A stretch of 64,000 nt of DNA from Nocardia vinacea (lineage in GTDB: Bacteria > Actinomycetota > Actinomycetes > Mycobacteriales > Mycobacteriaceae), in the NCBI RefSeq assembly GCF_035920345.1, contig NZ_CP109149.1:6758001-6822000 (forward strand), read 5' to 3'. The position numbers were made by a program, and so were the translations under genes. The notes under the pieces were generated by a model, which saw nothing but the letters and a program-made list of their open reading frames with translations, ran no database searches and was not told the DNA's origin. Every line of letters starts with the position of its first letter. Position 1 is the stretch's first letter. Positions 43,106 to 52,767 of this stretch are shown piece by piece.

Positions 43106-43945
43106 ATGACCGACCATGTGAGTATCGAAACCCGCCAGGCGTGGGTCGAGTTCCCGATCTTCGACGCCAAATCGCGATCGCTGAAAAAGGCATTCCTCGG
43201 TAAGGCCGGCGGTGCGATCGGCCGCAATCAGTCCGATGTGGTGGTGGTCGAGGCGCTGCGCGACATCACCCTTTCGCTGAAAGAGGGCGACCGGGTCGGC
43301 CTGGTCGGACATAACGGCGCGGGTAAATCGACACTGCTGCGACTGCTTTCGGGAATCTACGAACCCTCGCGCGGCAGTGCCCGCATCCGCGGCCGGGTGG
43401 CGCCGGTATTCGACCTCGGCGTCGGTATGGATCCGGAGATCTCCGGCTACGAGAACATCATCATCCGTGGGCTTTTCCTCGGACAGACGCGCAAGCAGAT
43501 GATGTCGAAGATCGATGAGATCGCCGAATTCACCGAACTCGGCGAATATCTGTCGATGCCGCTGCGCACCTATTCCACCGGTATGCGGGTGCGCCTGGCA
43601 ATGGGCGTGGTGACCTCCATCGATCCGGAGATCCTGCTGCTCGACGAGGGCATCGGCGCGGTGGACGCCGAATTCATGAAGAAGGCTCGGATCCGGTTGC
43701 AATCACTGGTGGCCCGCTCGGGCATCCTGGTGTTCGCCAGCCATTCCAACGAATTTCTCGCCCAGCTCTGCGATACCGCCATGTGGGTCGACCACGGGCA
43801 GATCCGTTTGCGCGGCGGTATCGAAGAAGTGGTGCGTGCCTATGAGGGCCCGGACGCGGGCAATCACGTCGCCACCGTGCTGCGTGAAATGGAAGCGGAA
43901 CGGAAAATGGGAACCGAGCGAGAATTGGAGCGGAATCAGGCATGA
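43106..43945 (+). CDS. wzt: Galactan/O-antigen-type ABC exporter ATPase
   Basis: 279 aa ATPase of the Wzt type without a carbohydrate-binding C-terminal domain. Walker A VGHNGAGKSTLLRLLSG (~70), Q-loop region RVAPVFDLGVGMDPEISGYENI typical of polysaccharide exporters, signature TYSTGMRVRLAMG, Walker B ILLLDEGIGAVD, H-loop FASHSNEF. Works with the permease just upstream. Its stop overlaps the glfT1 start by 4 nt (ATGA), coupling export and galactan initiation. Confidence 0.94.
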   Translation: MTDHVSIETRQAWVEFPIFDAKSRSLKKAFLGKAGGAIGRNQSDVVVVEALRDITLSLKEGDRVGLVGHNGAGKSTLLRLLSGIYEPSRGSARIRGRVAPVFDLGVGMDPEISGYENIIIRGLFLGQTRKQMMSKIDEIAEFTELGEYLSMPLRTYSTGMRVRLAMGVVTSIDPEILLLDEGIGAVDAEFMKKARIRLQSLVARSGILVFASHSNEFLAQLCDTAMWVDHGQIRLRGGIEEVVRAYEGPDAGNHVATVLREMEAERKMGTERELERNQA

Positions 43946-45003
43946 GTGAGCCGACCGGGCAGAACGCCCCGATCGACGCAGGGCGCGAGGCCCTGATCGA
44001 CTCCGTGCCAGCTTCCCTGGACGACGACTCCGAGGACCCCTCACCCGCACAAATCGAAGCCGCCCGTACCCCAGCCGGTACCGGCCCCGGCGCCAAGATC
44101 GTCGCCGTAGTCGTCACCCATAAACGCCGCGAACTGCTCGCCGAATCACTGAAAGTCCTTGTCTCCCAGACCCGCCCGGTGGACCACCTGATCGTGGTCG
44201 ACAACGCCAATGAACCCGAGGTCGCGGAGCTGGTCGCCCAGCAGCCGGTCGAGGCCACCTACCTCGGCTCGGCGCACAATCTCGGCGGCGCGGGCGGTTT
44301 CGCGCTCGGCATGCTGCACGCGCTGACCCTCGGCGCGGACTGGGTGTGGCTGGCCGACGACGACGGCCGCCCCGACGGCTCGGAAGTCCTTGCCACCCTG
44401 CTGGATTGCGCGGGCCGACACGGTCTGGTCGAGGTGTCGCCGGTGGTCTGCGATGTCGCTGAACCGGACCGTCTCGCCTTCCCGCTGCGCCGCGGTGTGG
44501 TCTGGCGGCGGCTACGTTCCGAGCTAGGCGACGAAGACTTCCTGCCCGGCATCGCTTCGCTCTTCAACGGCGCGCTGATCTCCGCCAAGGCAGTGGATCT
44601 GATCGGCGTTCCGGACCTGCGGCTATTCGTGCGCGGCGACGAGGTCGAGGTGCATCGCAGGCTGGTTCGCTCCGGTCTGCCGTTCGGCACCTGTCTACAG
44701 ACGGCCTACCTGCATCCCAACGGCGCCGCCGAATTCAAGCCGATCCTCGGCGGCCGCATGCACACCCAATACCCGGACGACCCGGTCAAGCGCTACTTCA
44801 CCTACCGCAACCGCGGCTACCTGATGTCCCAGCCCGGTATGCGCAAACTGCTGCCCCAGGAATGGATCCGCTTCTCCTGGTTCTTCCTCGTCACCCGCCG
44901 CGATCCGGCCGGTCTGCGCGAATGGTTCCACCTGCGCAGCCTGGGCCGCAACGAGCAGTTCGGCAAGCCGACCCCGGACCAGAAGCCCACCGACGAAAAA
45001 TAG
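43942..45003 (+). CDS. glfT1: Galactofuranosyltransferase GlfT1
   Basis: 353 aa GT2-type enzyme. After an acidic ~45-residue N-terminus: KIVAVVVTHKRRELLAESLKVLVSQTRPVDHLIVVDNAN, HNLGGAGGFALGMLHAL, metal-binding WLADDDGRPD, then FNGALISAKAVDLIG, FVRGDEVEVHRRLV (base region) and a C-terminal YRNRGYL. GlfT1 adds the first two galactofuranose residues to the rhamnose-GlcNAc lipid linker from UDP-Galf. Operon with wzm and wzt, as in Rv3781-Rv3783. Confidence 0.93.
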   Translation: MSEPTGQNAPIDAGREALIDSVPASLDDDSEDPSPAQIEAARTPAGTGPGAKIVAVVVTHKRRELLAESLKVLVSQTRPVDHLIVVDNANEPEVAELVAQQPVEATYLGSAHNLGGAGGFALGMLHALTLGADWVWLADDDGRPDGSEVLATLLDCAGRHGLVEVSPVVCDVAEPDRLAFPLRRGVVWRRLRSELGDEDFLPGIASLFNGALISAKAVDLIGVPDLRLFVRGDEVEVHRRLVRSGLPFGTCLQTAYLHPNGAAEFKPILGGRMHTQYPDDPVKRYFTYRNRGYLMSQPGMRKLLPQEWIRFSWFFLVTRRDPAGLREWFHLRSLGRNEQFGKPTPDQKPTDEK

Positions 45004-45073
45004 ATTGCGCGGGTCTGCGCGCCATGCCAAAGTGGGCGAGCAACGTCGAGACGAGAGTGAGGAGGTGGAGATC

Positions 45074-45163
45074 GTGACACGGACCGTTCGGATTGTCGTG
45101 CCCGGATCAGCTGTGCAAATGCACGCTGTCGCACGAATTTCCGCCTCAGATACCTCTCGCTGA
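45074..45163 (+). CDS. Possible 29-codon leader peptide ahead of rsgA
   Basis: GTG at 45074 is preceded by AGGAGGT seven bases upstream, a stronger ribosome site than most genes here. The peptide (TRTVRIVVPGSAVQMHAVAR then ISASDTSR) has no known match or membrane segment, and ends 42 nt before rsgA. It may be a translated small protein or a leader affecting rsgA. Supported only by the ribosome site. Confidence 0.4.
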   Translation: MTRTVRIVVPGSAVQMHAVARISASDTSR

Positions 45164-45205
45164 GTCCGGTTCGGGCTCGGCGCCCGACGAAGGATTCCTT
45201 CCATC

Positions 45206-46327
45206 ATGGTCGACCACGACCTCCTCGTCCCTTACGGCTGGACCGAAGCCGTTGCCAACGAATACGACTCGCTCATCGACGATGGGTGCGTCCCCGCGCG
45301 GGTGATTCGCATGGATCGCAGCGAATGCGATGTCGCGACACCGACCGGACTCACGCGCGCCCGTTGCGCGCGTTTGTTTTGGCCTGAGCGGGGGCCGTCC
45401 GCGGTTACCCAAGCTGCCTCCTCCCGGCCTGACCCGCTCAGGCGGGGTGCCGACTCCGAGATCAGCGGACTCTGCACCGGCGACTGGGTGAGCATCGATG
45501 CCGAACTGAATGTGCGACAACTGCTGCCGCGCCGCGGCGCGATCATGCGCTCGGCCGCCGACCGGCGCGCACAGGGCCAGGTGCTCGCCGCGAATGTCGA
45601 TACCGTGCTGATCTGCAGTGCGGCCGACGGCGATATCGACCTCGGGCGGATCGAGCGCATGCTCGCGCTGGCCTGGGAGAGCAGCGCACAGCCGATCGTG
45701 GTGCTCACCAAAGCGGATGCGGCGCTGGATATTCCGCTCGACGAAGTGCAGGCCGTCGCGCCCGGTGCGGTTGCCATCGCGGTCAGTGCGGATACCGGAT
45801 CCGGACTCGATGTGCTCACCGCAATGCTCGACGGCACCGTCGCGCTGATCGGTCCGTCCGGCGTCGGGAAATCGACGCTCGCCAATGCCCTGCTCGGCCA
45901 GGAAGTCTTCGCCACCAACGCCGTTCGCGCGGTGGACAAGAAGGGCAGGCACACCACCGTGCATCGGGAGCTGCGGCCGCTGCCCGGCGGCGGCACGCTG
46001 ATCGATACGCCCGGACTGCGCGGCATCGGACTCTGGGATGCCGCGGAAGGCATCGAGAAAACCTTCAGTGATATCGAATCCATCGCGGCGCACTGCCGAT
46101 TCGACGACTGCGCGCACAACGGCGAACCCGGCTGTGCTGTACAGGAAGCCATCGACAGCGGCGCGCTAACCCAGCGGCGCTTCGACAGCTACCGCAAACT
46201 CGAACGGGAAAACGCCTGGATGGCAGCGCGATCGGATAAGCGGCTACAAGCGGAACGCGAGAAGGCGTGGCGCGATATCCGCAAGCAGCAGCGGCAGTTC
46301 TACCAGGAGAGAAGCTCGCGACGCTGA
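45206..46327 (+). CDS. rsgA: Ribosome small-subunit biogenesis GTPase RsgA
   Basis: 373 aa circularly permuted GTPase maturing the 30S subunit. Order: N-terminal OB-type domain (~30-115), G4 VVLTKAD (~168), G1 [17 protein letters not shown] (~214), G3 DTPGLRGIG (~268), then the zinc site [16 protein letters not shown] (~298-313) and a charged C-terminal helix. All hallmarks present. Starts with ATG 45206 about 40 bp after the candidate leader ORF. Confidence 0.94.
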   Translation: MVDHDLLVPYGWTEAVANEYDSLIDDGCVPARVIRMDRSECDVATPTGLTRARCARLFWPERGPSAVTQAASSRPDPLRRGADSEISGLCTGDWVSIDAELNVRQLLPRRGAIMRSAADRRAQGQVLAANVDTVLICSAADGDIDLGRIERMLALAWESSAQPIVVLTKADAALDIPLDEVQAVAPGAVAIAVSADTGSGLDVLTAMLDGTVALIGPSGVGKSTLANALLGQEVFATNAVRAVDKKGRHTTVHRELRPLPGGGTLIDTPGLRGIGLWDAAEGIEKTFSDIESIAAHCRFDDCAHNGEPGCAVQEAIDSGALTQRRFDSYRKLERENAWMAARSDKRLQAEREKAWRDIRKQQRQFYQERSSRR

Positions 46328-46383
46328 TTCGGTGGAAGCACGGTAGGGTCGGCACGCACAAATCGCTAAACGGGAGGGTGCAG

Positions 46384-47088
46384 ATGAGTTACCCCGGCGG
46401 GTATCCGCCTCAGGGCCAGCCCGGGCAATGGCCCGGACAGCCCGCATATGGTCAGCCGGCGCCGCAGGGCGCGCCGAATCCCTACGGTGCGCCACCGCAA
46501 TACGCGCCGCCCGCGGGGCAGCCACCGATCAGCCAACCGCAGGTGCCGCAACCGCCGTACGGCAGTCAGCCACATATTCCGCAGCCGCAGTACGGCCAGC
46601 CCGTACCGCCGCAGCCGTACGGCCAGCCTGCTCAGCCCTATGGGCAGCAACCGTACGGCCAGGCGCCCTACGGGCAGCCGGTTCCGCAGCAGGCACCGGC
46701 CCCGCCGGGCATCACCGTCGAGGCCTCCTATGAGTGGTTCGCCTTCTTGTTGGCGATCACCAAGCCGAAGATCCTGATCAACGGTCAGCGGGTGCCGAAT
46801 ACGCGGTGGGGTCAGAACCATATTCCGATCGGCCCGGGGCAGTACCACGTGAAGGTGACCACGCCCTGGCTGTTCGATATGGGCCCGGCGAATGCGACGG
46901 CCGCGATTCAGGAAGGTCAGGGCGCACGGTTCTACTACAAGCCGCCCGCGGTCATCTTCCTCAACGGTGCGATCGGCCCGGTTCCGCAGAAGACGCCCGG
47001 CGCCATCTTCATCTACATCAGCTGGGGCATCGTGGCATTGATGATCCTGTTGAACATCGTGTTGATCGCTGGCGCATCCAGCATCTGA
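46384..47088 (+). CDS. Pro/Gln/Gly/Tyr-rich membrane-anchored protein
   Basis: 234 aa. Residues 1-~105 are low complexity with repeated PYGQP/QPYGQ units. The folded part (residues ~110-200: [55 protein letters not shown]) looks like a small beta domain, followed by a C-terminal helix ([24 protein letters not shown]). Known in actinobacteria only as hypothetical. ATG at 46384 has GGGAGGG upstream. A strong terminator follows. Confidence 0.85.
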   Translation: MSYPGGYPPQGQPGQWPGQPAYGQPAPQGAPNPYGAPPQYAPPAGQPPISQPQVPQPPYGSQPHIPQPQYGQPVPPQPYGQPAQPYGQQPYGQAPYGQPVPQQAPAPPGITVEASYEWFAFLLAITKPKILINGQRVPNTRWGQNHIPIGPGQYHVKVTTPWLFDMGPANATAAIQEGQGARFYYKPPAVIFLNGAIGPVPQKTPGAIFIYISWGIVALMILLNIVLIAGASSI

Positions 47089-47093
47089 CAGCG

Positions 47094-47130
47094 TCGAAAG
47101 GGCGTCGGGGCTCCGGCGCCCTTTCTTCGA
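47094..47130 (+). terminator. Strong terminator hairpin
   Basis: Nested arms TCGAAAGGGCG and CGCCCTTTCTTCGA with an inner CGG/CCG stem, starting 6 bp after the stop at 47088. Confidence 0.8.
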
Positions 47131-47136
47131 CCATCC

Positions 47137-47154
47137 TATGCAACTGGTTGCATA
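47137..47154. promoter_or_regulatory. 18-bp perfect palindrome, operator candidate
   Basis: TATGCAACTGGTTGCATA: two 8-bp arms around TG, upstream of the SDR gene and just after a terminator. The form resembles MarR- or TetR-type operators. The regulator is not adjacent. Confidence 0.65.
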
Positions 47155-47272
47155 AGGACCTGAGTTACCCTTGACGTGCACAACACCCGTCGGCGACTGC
47201 TCGCCGGTCGCTCGAACGGGTCGGCACGGCCGCGGGCGCACCCACCCGCGGCCTGGACGACAGGAGCAGGTC

Positions 47273-48124
47273 ATGACGGAACCGGGATCGAAGCCGCTCG
47301 CAGGCAGGACGATGATCATGTCGGGCGGCAGCCGTGGCATAGGTCTGGAGATCGCCAAGCGAGCCGCCGCCGACGGCGCCAATATCACCCTGATCGCGAA
47401 GACCGACCAGCCGCATCCGAAGCTGCCCGGCACCATCCATACCGCGGCCGCAGAGCTCGAGGCGGCAGGCGGAACCGTACTGCCGTTCGTCGGCGATGTG
47501 CGCATCGATGAGTCGGTCGCCGAGGCCGTGCGCCAGACTGTCGAGCGGTTCGGCGGCATCGACATCGTCGTCAACAATGCCTCGGCGATCGACCTGTCCC
47601 CCACCGACGCCATCTCCATGAAGAAGTACGACCTGATGCAGGACATCAACTGCCGCGGCAGCTTCCTGCTCTCCAAGCTCAGCATTCCCGCGCTGCGCGA
47701 ATCGGCCGCAGCGGGCCGCAACCCGCACATCCTGACCCTGTCCCCGCCGCTCAACCTGGACCCGAAGTGGGCGGGCATGGCGCTCGGCTACACCATCGCC
47801 AAGTACGGAATGTCGCTCACCACACTGGGTTTGGCCGAGGAGCTCAAGGGCGACGGTATCGCCGTCAACTCGCTGTGGCCGCGCACAACCATCGCCACCG
47901 CCGCGGTCAAGAATCTACTCGGCGGCGAGGAAATGATCGCCACCTCCCGCACCCCCGATATCTACGCCGACGCCGCCTACCTGGTGCTCACCTCACCGTC
48001 GAAGGAGACCAGCGGCAACTTCTTCCTCGATGACGAAGTCCTCGGCGCACACGGCATCACCGACCTGGACAAGTACCGCGTCATCCCCGGCGACGCCGAA
48101 CTGACCACCGACCTGTTCCTCTAA
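47273..48124 (+). CDS. HSDL2-like short-chain dehydrogenase/reductase
   Basis: 283 aa NAD(P)-dependent SDR. Cofactor motif [29 protein letters not shown], catalytic [19 protein letters not shown], and the distinctive [11 protein letters not shown] of the hydroxysteroid-dehydrogenase-like 2 group, here without an SCP2 tail. Substrate unknown, probably a fatty or steroid derivative. ATG 47273 has CAGGAGCAG just upstream. Control by the 47137 palindrome is likely. A hairpin terminator follows. Confidence 0.9.
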   Translation: MTEPGSKPLAGRTMIMSGGSRGIGLEIAKRAAADGANITLIAKTDQPHPKLPGTIHTAAAELEAAGGTVLPFVGDVRIDESVAEAVRQTVERFGGIDIVVNNASAIDLSPTDAISMKKYDLMQDINCRGSFLLSKLSIPALRESAAAGRNPHILTLSPPLNLDPKWAGMALGYTIAKYGMSLTTLGLAEELKGDGIAVNSLWPRTTIATAAVKNLLGGEEMIATSRTPDIYADAAYLVLTSPSKETSGNFFLDDEVLGAHGITDLDKYRVIPGDAELTTDLFL

Positions 48125-48134
48125 CCGTCGCGCT

Positions 48135-48161
48135 CGAAGGTGGCTTATCCGGCCACCTTCG
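48135..48161 (+). terminator. Ten-base-pair hairpin after SDR gene
   Basis: CGAAGGTGGC and GCCACCTTCG around TTATCCG, 10 bp after the stop; no T run. Confidence 0.7.
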
Positions 48162-48188
48162 ATCCGCCTGCCCGCTACCGTCGAGATC

Positions 48189-49034
48189 GTGACCGACACC
48201 CCGACCTTGGCCGCACTGTTCGAACCAGAGCCCGAAGGGTGGGGACTACGCGGAGATCCCTACGTGTGGCAAGAATTGCGGAGCCGGCTCGAGACTCTCG
48301 GCCCACCTCCGACATCGGCCGAGGTGATCGCACTGCTGCACAACACCTTCGAGCAGGTCGTCGGCTTGCGTCTCGACTCGAAAGACGCACCCGACAGCGT
48401 GTACCGATCGGAGTACGCGCACGGCGGCATGTCGAGCGGGATGGTAAGTCTCGATGCCTGGCGACAGGCATTGATGCCGCTACTGGAAGGGCGCGCTCGG
48501 CACCTGATCTCGGGCGCGCCTGGTACCGCCACAATCATCCTGCACCGGGGTGATATCACCGAGCAGCGAGTCGACGCGATCGTCAACGCGGCCAACTCTT
48601 CTCTACTCGGCGGCGGCGGCGTCGATGGCGCAATCCATCGCGCTGGTGGGCCCGCGATTCTCGGCGCCTGCCGCGATCTGCGCGCGTCGCACTATGGCAA
48701 AGGGCTGCCCACCGGTCAGGCGGTTGCCACCACCGGGGGCAACATGTGGGCCCGATGGGTGATCCACACCGTCGGACCCGTTTGGTCCGCGACCGAAGAC
48801 CGCTCCGCCCTCCTCGCCTCCTGCTACCGCGAATCCCTCCGAGTGGCAGACGAATTGGGCGCGCGAACAATCGCCTTTCCTGCCATCTCGACCGGCGTCT
48901 ACGGCTGGCCGATGGATGACGGCGCCCGCATCGCTACCGAAACGGTGTGTCACACACAAACGTCCGTTCAAGAAGTCCGCTTCGTCCTCTTCGACGAGCG
49001 CGCCTACACCGCATTCAAGACTGCACTGCGCTGA
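48189..49034 (+). CDS. Macro domain protein with N-terminal extra domain
   Basis: 281 aa. The C-terminal ~170 residues are a macro domain: [60 protein letters not shown] and [17 protein letters not shown], with the loops binding ADP-ribose; members remove ADP-ribose or deacetylate O-acetyl-ADP-ribose. Residues 1-~100 ([40 protein letters not shown] ... [28 protein letters not shown]) form a separate domain, not recognised by name. GTG 48189 follows TACCGT by 7 nt, suggesting leaderless expression. No ADP-ribosyltransferase is adjacent. Confidence 0.9.
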   Translation: MTDTPTLAALFEPEPEGWGLRGDPYVWQELRSRLETLGPPPTSAEVIALLHNTFEQVVGLRLDSKDAPDSVYRSEYAHGGMSSGMVSLDAWRQALMPLLEGRARHLISGAPGTATIILHRGDITEQRVDAIVNAANSSLLGGGGVDGAIHRAGGPAILGACRDLRASHYGKGLPTGQAVATTGGNMWARWVIHTVGPVWSATEDRSALLASCYRESLRVADELGARTIAFPAISTGVYGWPMDDGARIATETVCHTQTSVQEVRFVLFDERAYTAFKTALR

Positions 49035-49135
49035 GCATCGCCGCGCATGCTTTTGCACGCCGCATGCGAAATGCCCGGGCAAATCAACGCGCGGCGCGCA
49101 AACCAGTGCGCGCCGCGCGGTCAGGAGTCAGCCCC

Positions 49136-51031
49136 TCAGTTCGGCTTGATGCCGTAGAGGCGTTCCCAGTTCTCGCGGCTGGTCAGCTCCGGCATTGCCG
49201 CGCGGTACTGCCGGGTGAGGTTGGGCAGTTCACGACGCAGGCGGCGCAGGACCCGGATGGTGCGGATGAGCAGGGCGCGAGCGCGCGCCTTATCGCGCTG
49301 ACGGACCCGTACACCGGACTGAGAGGCGTCGGTGACCACGACGTGGTCGAACAGCGCAACGTGCCACCAGTGCGCGTCCTCGCGGGTGACGCCGATCAGC
49401 CCATGCTGGGTACGCCCGGTCCACTGGGAGATGGCCCGCTTGATCAGCACCGCCGTGACCCGACTCGGTTCGCCACCGGCCCGGCGCAATTGGATATCGG
49501 CCGAACGCACCGGCGGAGTCGCGGCTGGATGCTTGATGGTCTCGGTGTAGTCGGCGCGACTGGTGCGGGCGGCGGCCAGTGCGGCGATTCCACCGTCGCG
49601 CAGGACCTTCGGCCCCTGCAGGAAGTCCTCGATGCCCTGCAGGGTGGTGTGCACCAGGCCGTACTGCATGGCGACCAGATGTTCGGCCAGACTCCGGAAC
49701 AGCTGGCGGGTAATGGCTTTGCCGTCGAGATCGGTGTGCAGCGAACCGACGATCAACGAGTTGCGCGTGCTGAAGTAGCGCGCCCAGTCGTCGTAGTCCT
49801 TCCAGTAGAAGTCCGCGTGCCACACCGCGGCATTCGGCAGCGTCACCGTGACGAACCCGTGCTCGCGGGCCCGGATGCCGTATTCGACATCGTCCCACTG
49901 GAAGAAGATCGGCACCGGCAGCCCGATCTCGGCGACCACCTCGGCCGGGATCAGGCAGGTCCACCAGGCGTTGTAGCCGGCGTCGACACGGCGCTCCTGG
50001 TTCTTCTTCAGCATGCTGGTGTTGCGCAATGCCTTCGGCACCTTCTGGCCGTGCTTGAGTTCGTGCAGGTGCACTTCCTCGGCGCCGACATTCAGGTAAT
50101 CCGGGTTGAGCAGGAACAACATCTGCGCACCGACCAGCGTCGGTTCCACGGTCATATTGGCGAAGGCGTTGAGCCGCAACACCGTTTCCGGTTCGCAGAG
50201 GATGTCGTCGTCCATCAGGATGACGTCGGCGTGCTCGTTGACCGCGGACACCTCGTAGAGGCCACGGGTAAAGCCACCCGCACCACCGAGATTCGGCTGC
50301 CGGATGTACCGCAGCTTGTCACCGAAGATCGGCAGCGTCTCCTGGAAGCGCGCCTGGTTCTCCACCAGATCGGTGCCCTGATCGACCACATAGACCGCGT
50401 CGATGGCCTCGAGAATCGGGGCGTCGGAGGCCAGCGCAGCTACCGTCTCGGCGCAGTCCGCGGCCCGGTTGAAGGTGCAGATCGCGATGGCGACCGGGCG
50501 CATATGGTCGGGCGCGGTGGCGGACCAGGTCTGCGCGGAAATGCCGAGTTCGCCGCCGATGGCATCGAATTCGAGCCACAGCGCGCCACCGTCGACGTAC
50601 TGGTCCAGCGGTGCGGTCAGGGTCAGCGGGCCGCTGGTGGTGATCTCGGCGGTCTCGATGATCCGGCGGTGCCCGGCGATATCGGAGGCGACCACCCGGA
50701 CGCGGGCCTTCTTGGTCACATCGAGCACCATGCTCGCCCACACCTCGGTGACCGTGGTCCAGCGCTGCCAGTAGCTGGCCGCGAAGCGCCCGAAGTAGGT
50801 GTTGGTATGCGCGGACGCGCCCTTCTCCAGTCTCAGCTCCAGGCGTTCCCGATGGGCGCGACCCTTGACGACGGCGTAGAGCTCGTCACTCACCTTCGCC
50901 GACGGACCGGTGAAGATGCCGCGCTGCAGCACCAGCCGATCGGGCGCCTGGTGATCGACGCGCAGCGAGGCGGGCGCGGTCGAAGGTCGGTCATTTGTCT
51001 CGGTAACGGCCTGGGTAGCCGACTGATCCAT
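49136..51031 (-). CDS. glfT2: Galactofuranosyltransferase GlfT2
   Basis: 631 aa, close to the mycobacterial enzyme (~637). N-terminal beta-barrel domain (~1-165), then the GT-A domain: VAIAICTFNRAADCAETVAAL, YIRQPNLGGAGGFTRGLYEV, metal site VILMDDDI (~255), catalytic-base region FFQWDDVEYGIRAREHG (~370), WHADFYWKDYDDWARYFSTRNSLI, and a helical C-terminus. It polymerises alternating 5- and 6-linked galactofuranose onto the GlfT1 product. Minus strand, first gene of its own unit; in mycobacteria glf lies next to it but lies outside this window. Confidence 0.95.
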   Translation of the reverse strand: MDQSATQAVTETNDRPSTAPASLRVDHQAPDRLVLQRGIFTGPSAKVSDELYAVVKGRAHRERLELRLEKGASAHTNTYFGRFAASYWQRWTTVTEVWASMVLDVTKKARVRVVASDIAGHRRIIETAEITTSGPLTLTAPLDQYVDGGALWLEFDAIGGELGISAQTWSATAPDHMRPVAIAICTFNRAADCAETVAALASDAPILEAIDAVYVVDQGTDLVENQARFQETLPIFGDKLRYIRQPNLGGAGGFTRGLYEVSAVNEHADVILMDDDILCEPETVLRLNAFANMTVEPTLVGAQMLFLLNPDYLNVGAEEVHLHELKHGQKVPKALRNTSMLKKNQERRVDAGYNAWWTCLIPAEVVAEIGLPVPIFFQWDDVEYGIRAREHGFVTVTLPNAAVWHADFYWKDYDDWARYFSTRNSLIVGSLHTDLDGKAITRQLFRSLAEHLVAMQYGLVHTTLQGIEDFLQGPKVLRDGGIAALAAARTSRADYTETIKHPAATPPVRSADIQLRRAGGEPSRVTAVLIKRAISQWTGRTQHGLIGVTREDAHWWHVALFDHVVVTDASQSGVRVRQRDKARARALLIRTIRVLRRLRRELPNLTRQYRAAMPELTSRENWERLYGIKPN

Positions 51032-51154
51032 GAAGTCCTCGAAATCGTTTTGGTGCCGACGGGACAGACACGCCCCTGGATGCCTTCGCGGCGGGCCGAG
51101 GATATCAATCAGGCTCGGCGACTGCCTGTCCAGGAACCGGAGCGGTCCTGCTAT

Positions 51155-51691
51155 TTATGGTTGCTTGTTATTAGCCGAACTGTCAGAAGAACCGACGAAT
51201 ACGAATTTGTCGTAGGCCCAGTAGCGGAATACCACCGCGACGATCTGGCCGATGAGCGTGCCAGAAATGTTGTCCGACAGCGGTGAAGACAGATCGAGCG
51301 CATAGCGGGAGAACCCGAGGCAGCCTAGTTGCAGGCCGATAGCTACTACGTTGAATACGGCATACAAGAGGTACTCGCGCCCGGGATTATCGGATTTCTT
51401 GTGCCCGAAGGTCCACCACTTGTTGCCGAAGTAGGTCACCACCGTGGCCACCGCGATCGCGATGATCTTGGCGGGCAGCGGTGCGTGGTACAGCACGCCC
51501 TCGCCACCCCAGAACACCAGCAGGTTGTAGGTGCCCGCGTCCACGAGGAAACCGATCGCGCCGACCACCAGGAAAGCGCCGCCGCGCCGCAGTGCCGCGA
51601 TCACCTTCGCGGTCAGCGGCTCGTCAGCGGGCGTCGATTGCGGTGAGCCGGACCGTTCGGAGAATGACACGGGCTGCTCTGGGTAAGACAC
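51155..51691 (-). CDS. GtrA-family membrane protein
   Basis: 178 aa with four helices: GGAFLVVGAIGFLVDAGTYNLLVFWG, PLPAKIIAIAVATVVTYFGNKWWTFGH, YLLYAVFNVVAIGLQLGCLGFSRYAL and ISGTLIGQIVAVVFRYWAYDKFVFV. This is the GtrA plan; the actinobacterial homologue Rv3789 has been linked to arabinogalactan assembly (lipid-linked arabinose handling or scaffold role). GTG 51691 used. It stands between glfT2 and a divergent GT2. Confidence 0.88.
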   Translation of the reverse strand: MSYPEQPVSFSERSGSPQSTPADEPLTAKVIAALRRGGAFLVVGAIGFLVDAGTYNLLVFWGGEGVLYHAPLPAKIIAIAVATVVTYFGNKWWTFGHKKSDNPGREYLLYAVFNVVAIGLQLGCLGFSRYALDLSSPLSDNISGTLIGQIVAVVFRYWAYDKFVFVGSSDSSANNKQP

Positions 51692-51786
51692 CCGGCGACG
51701 GTACCTGAACCGAGTGAGCACCAATAGGTACCGCCCTGTACCCTCCCGGTGTTCCCCATTCACCGCCGACATCGAGGATTGACCGG

Positions 51787-52767
51787 GTGGACTCCACCGA
51801 GCTCCGAATTGCCGCAGTGGTGCCATGCCACAACGAGGAGGCTTCGGTCGCCAAGGTCGTCGCCGACCTGCAGGCCGCCGTGCCGGGAATCGTCGTCTAC
51901 GTCTACGACAACCGCAGCACCGACGCGACCGCCGAGCGGGCCCGCGCCGCCGGTGCGATCGTGCGCCACGAATACACCAAGGGCAAGGGCAATGTGGTGC
52001 GCCGCGCCTTCGCCGATATCGAGGCCGATATCTATCTGATGATCGACGGCGACGACACCTACGAGGCGTCGGCCGCGCCGCTGATGATCAAGACACTGCT
52101 CGACGGTCCGTACGACCATGTGCTCGGCGTCCGCAAACAGGACCAGGGCGCGTCGGCGTACCGCTCCGGCCACGAGACCGGTAACAAGGTGCTCAACGGC
52201 GTGGTCGGAAAGGTGTTCGGCGAGAACGTCGACGATATGCTCAGCGGCTTCCGGGTGTTCTCGCGCCGATTCGTGAAGAGCTTCCCTGCTGTCTCGCGCG
52301 AATTCGAGATCGAAACCGAGCTGACCGTGCACTCCCTGCATCTGCGGGTACCGCAGACCGCGGTTCCGGTCGGCTTCCGCGATCGGCCCGCGGGCAGTGA
52401 GAGCAAGCTGCGCACCTACCACGACGGATTCAAGATCCTGGCGCTGATCATCGGCCTGGCCAGACATGAGCGACCGGTCGCGTTCTACGGGCTGTTCGGC
52501 ACCCTGAGCTGGCTGGTCTCGATCATCCTGACCATTCCGATCGTGGTCGAGTTCTACAACACCCATGAGGTGCCCCGGTTCCCGACGCTGTTCCTCGGAT
52601 TCACCCTGTTGCTGCTCGGCAGCCTGGCCTGGACTGCCGGCCTGATCCTGGACGGCATCCGGCGCTCCCGGCACGAGGCCGCCCGGCTGGTCTACCTGCG
52701 CTACTCCGCCGTCGGCGCGGATGACGCGCATGGCGGTGACACACACACCGGTGGAGCCGAGCGTTGA
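51787..52767 (+). CDS. Family 2 glycosyltransferase with C-terminal membrane anchor
   Basis: 326 aa. Transferase domain ~1-230: IAAVVPCHNEEASVAKVVADL, DNRSTDAT, metal motif MIDGDDTYEA, DDMLSGFRVFSRRFVKSFP. Two C-terminal helices (YGLFGTLSWLVSIILTIPIVVEF; TLFLGFTLLLLGSLAWTAGLIL) recall polyprenyl-phosphate sugar transferases (GtrB/DPM type). The DUF2142 gene overlaps its stop by 4 nt and may use the lipid-linked sugar it makes. GtrA lies divergently upstream. Confidence 0.9.
   Translation: MDSTELRIAAVVPCHNEEASVAKVVADLQAAVPGIVVYVYDNRSTDATAERARAAGAIVRHEYTKGKGNVVRRAFADIEADIYLMIDGDDTYEASAAPLMIKTLLDGPYDHVLGVRKQDQGASAYRSGHETGNKVLNGVVGKVFGENVDDMLSGFRVFSRRFVKSFPAVSREFEIETELTVHSLHLRVPQTAVPVGFRDRPAGSESKLRTYHDGFKILALIIGLARHERPVAFYGLFGTLSWLVSIILTIPIVVEFYNTHEVPRFPTLFLGFTLLLLGSLAWTAGLILDGIRRSRHEAARLVYLRYSAVGADDAHGGDTHTGGAER

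Noticed and set aside
48947..51286. 779-codon plus-strand frame opposite glfT2
   Set aside because: No recognisable motif; complete GlfT2 is encoded on the other strand.
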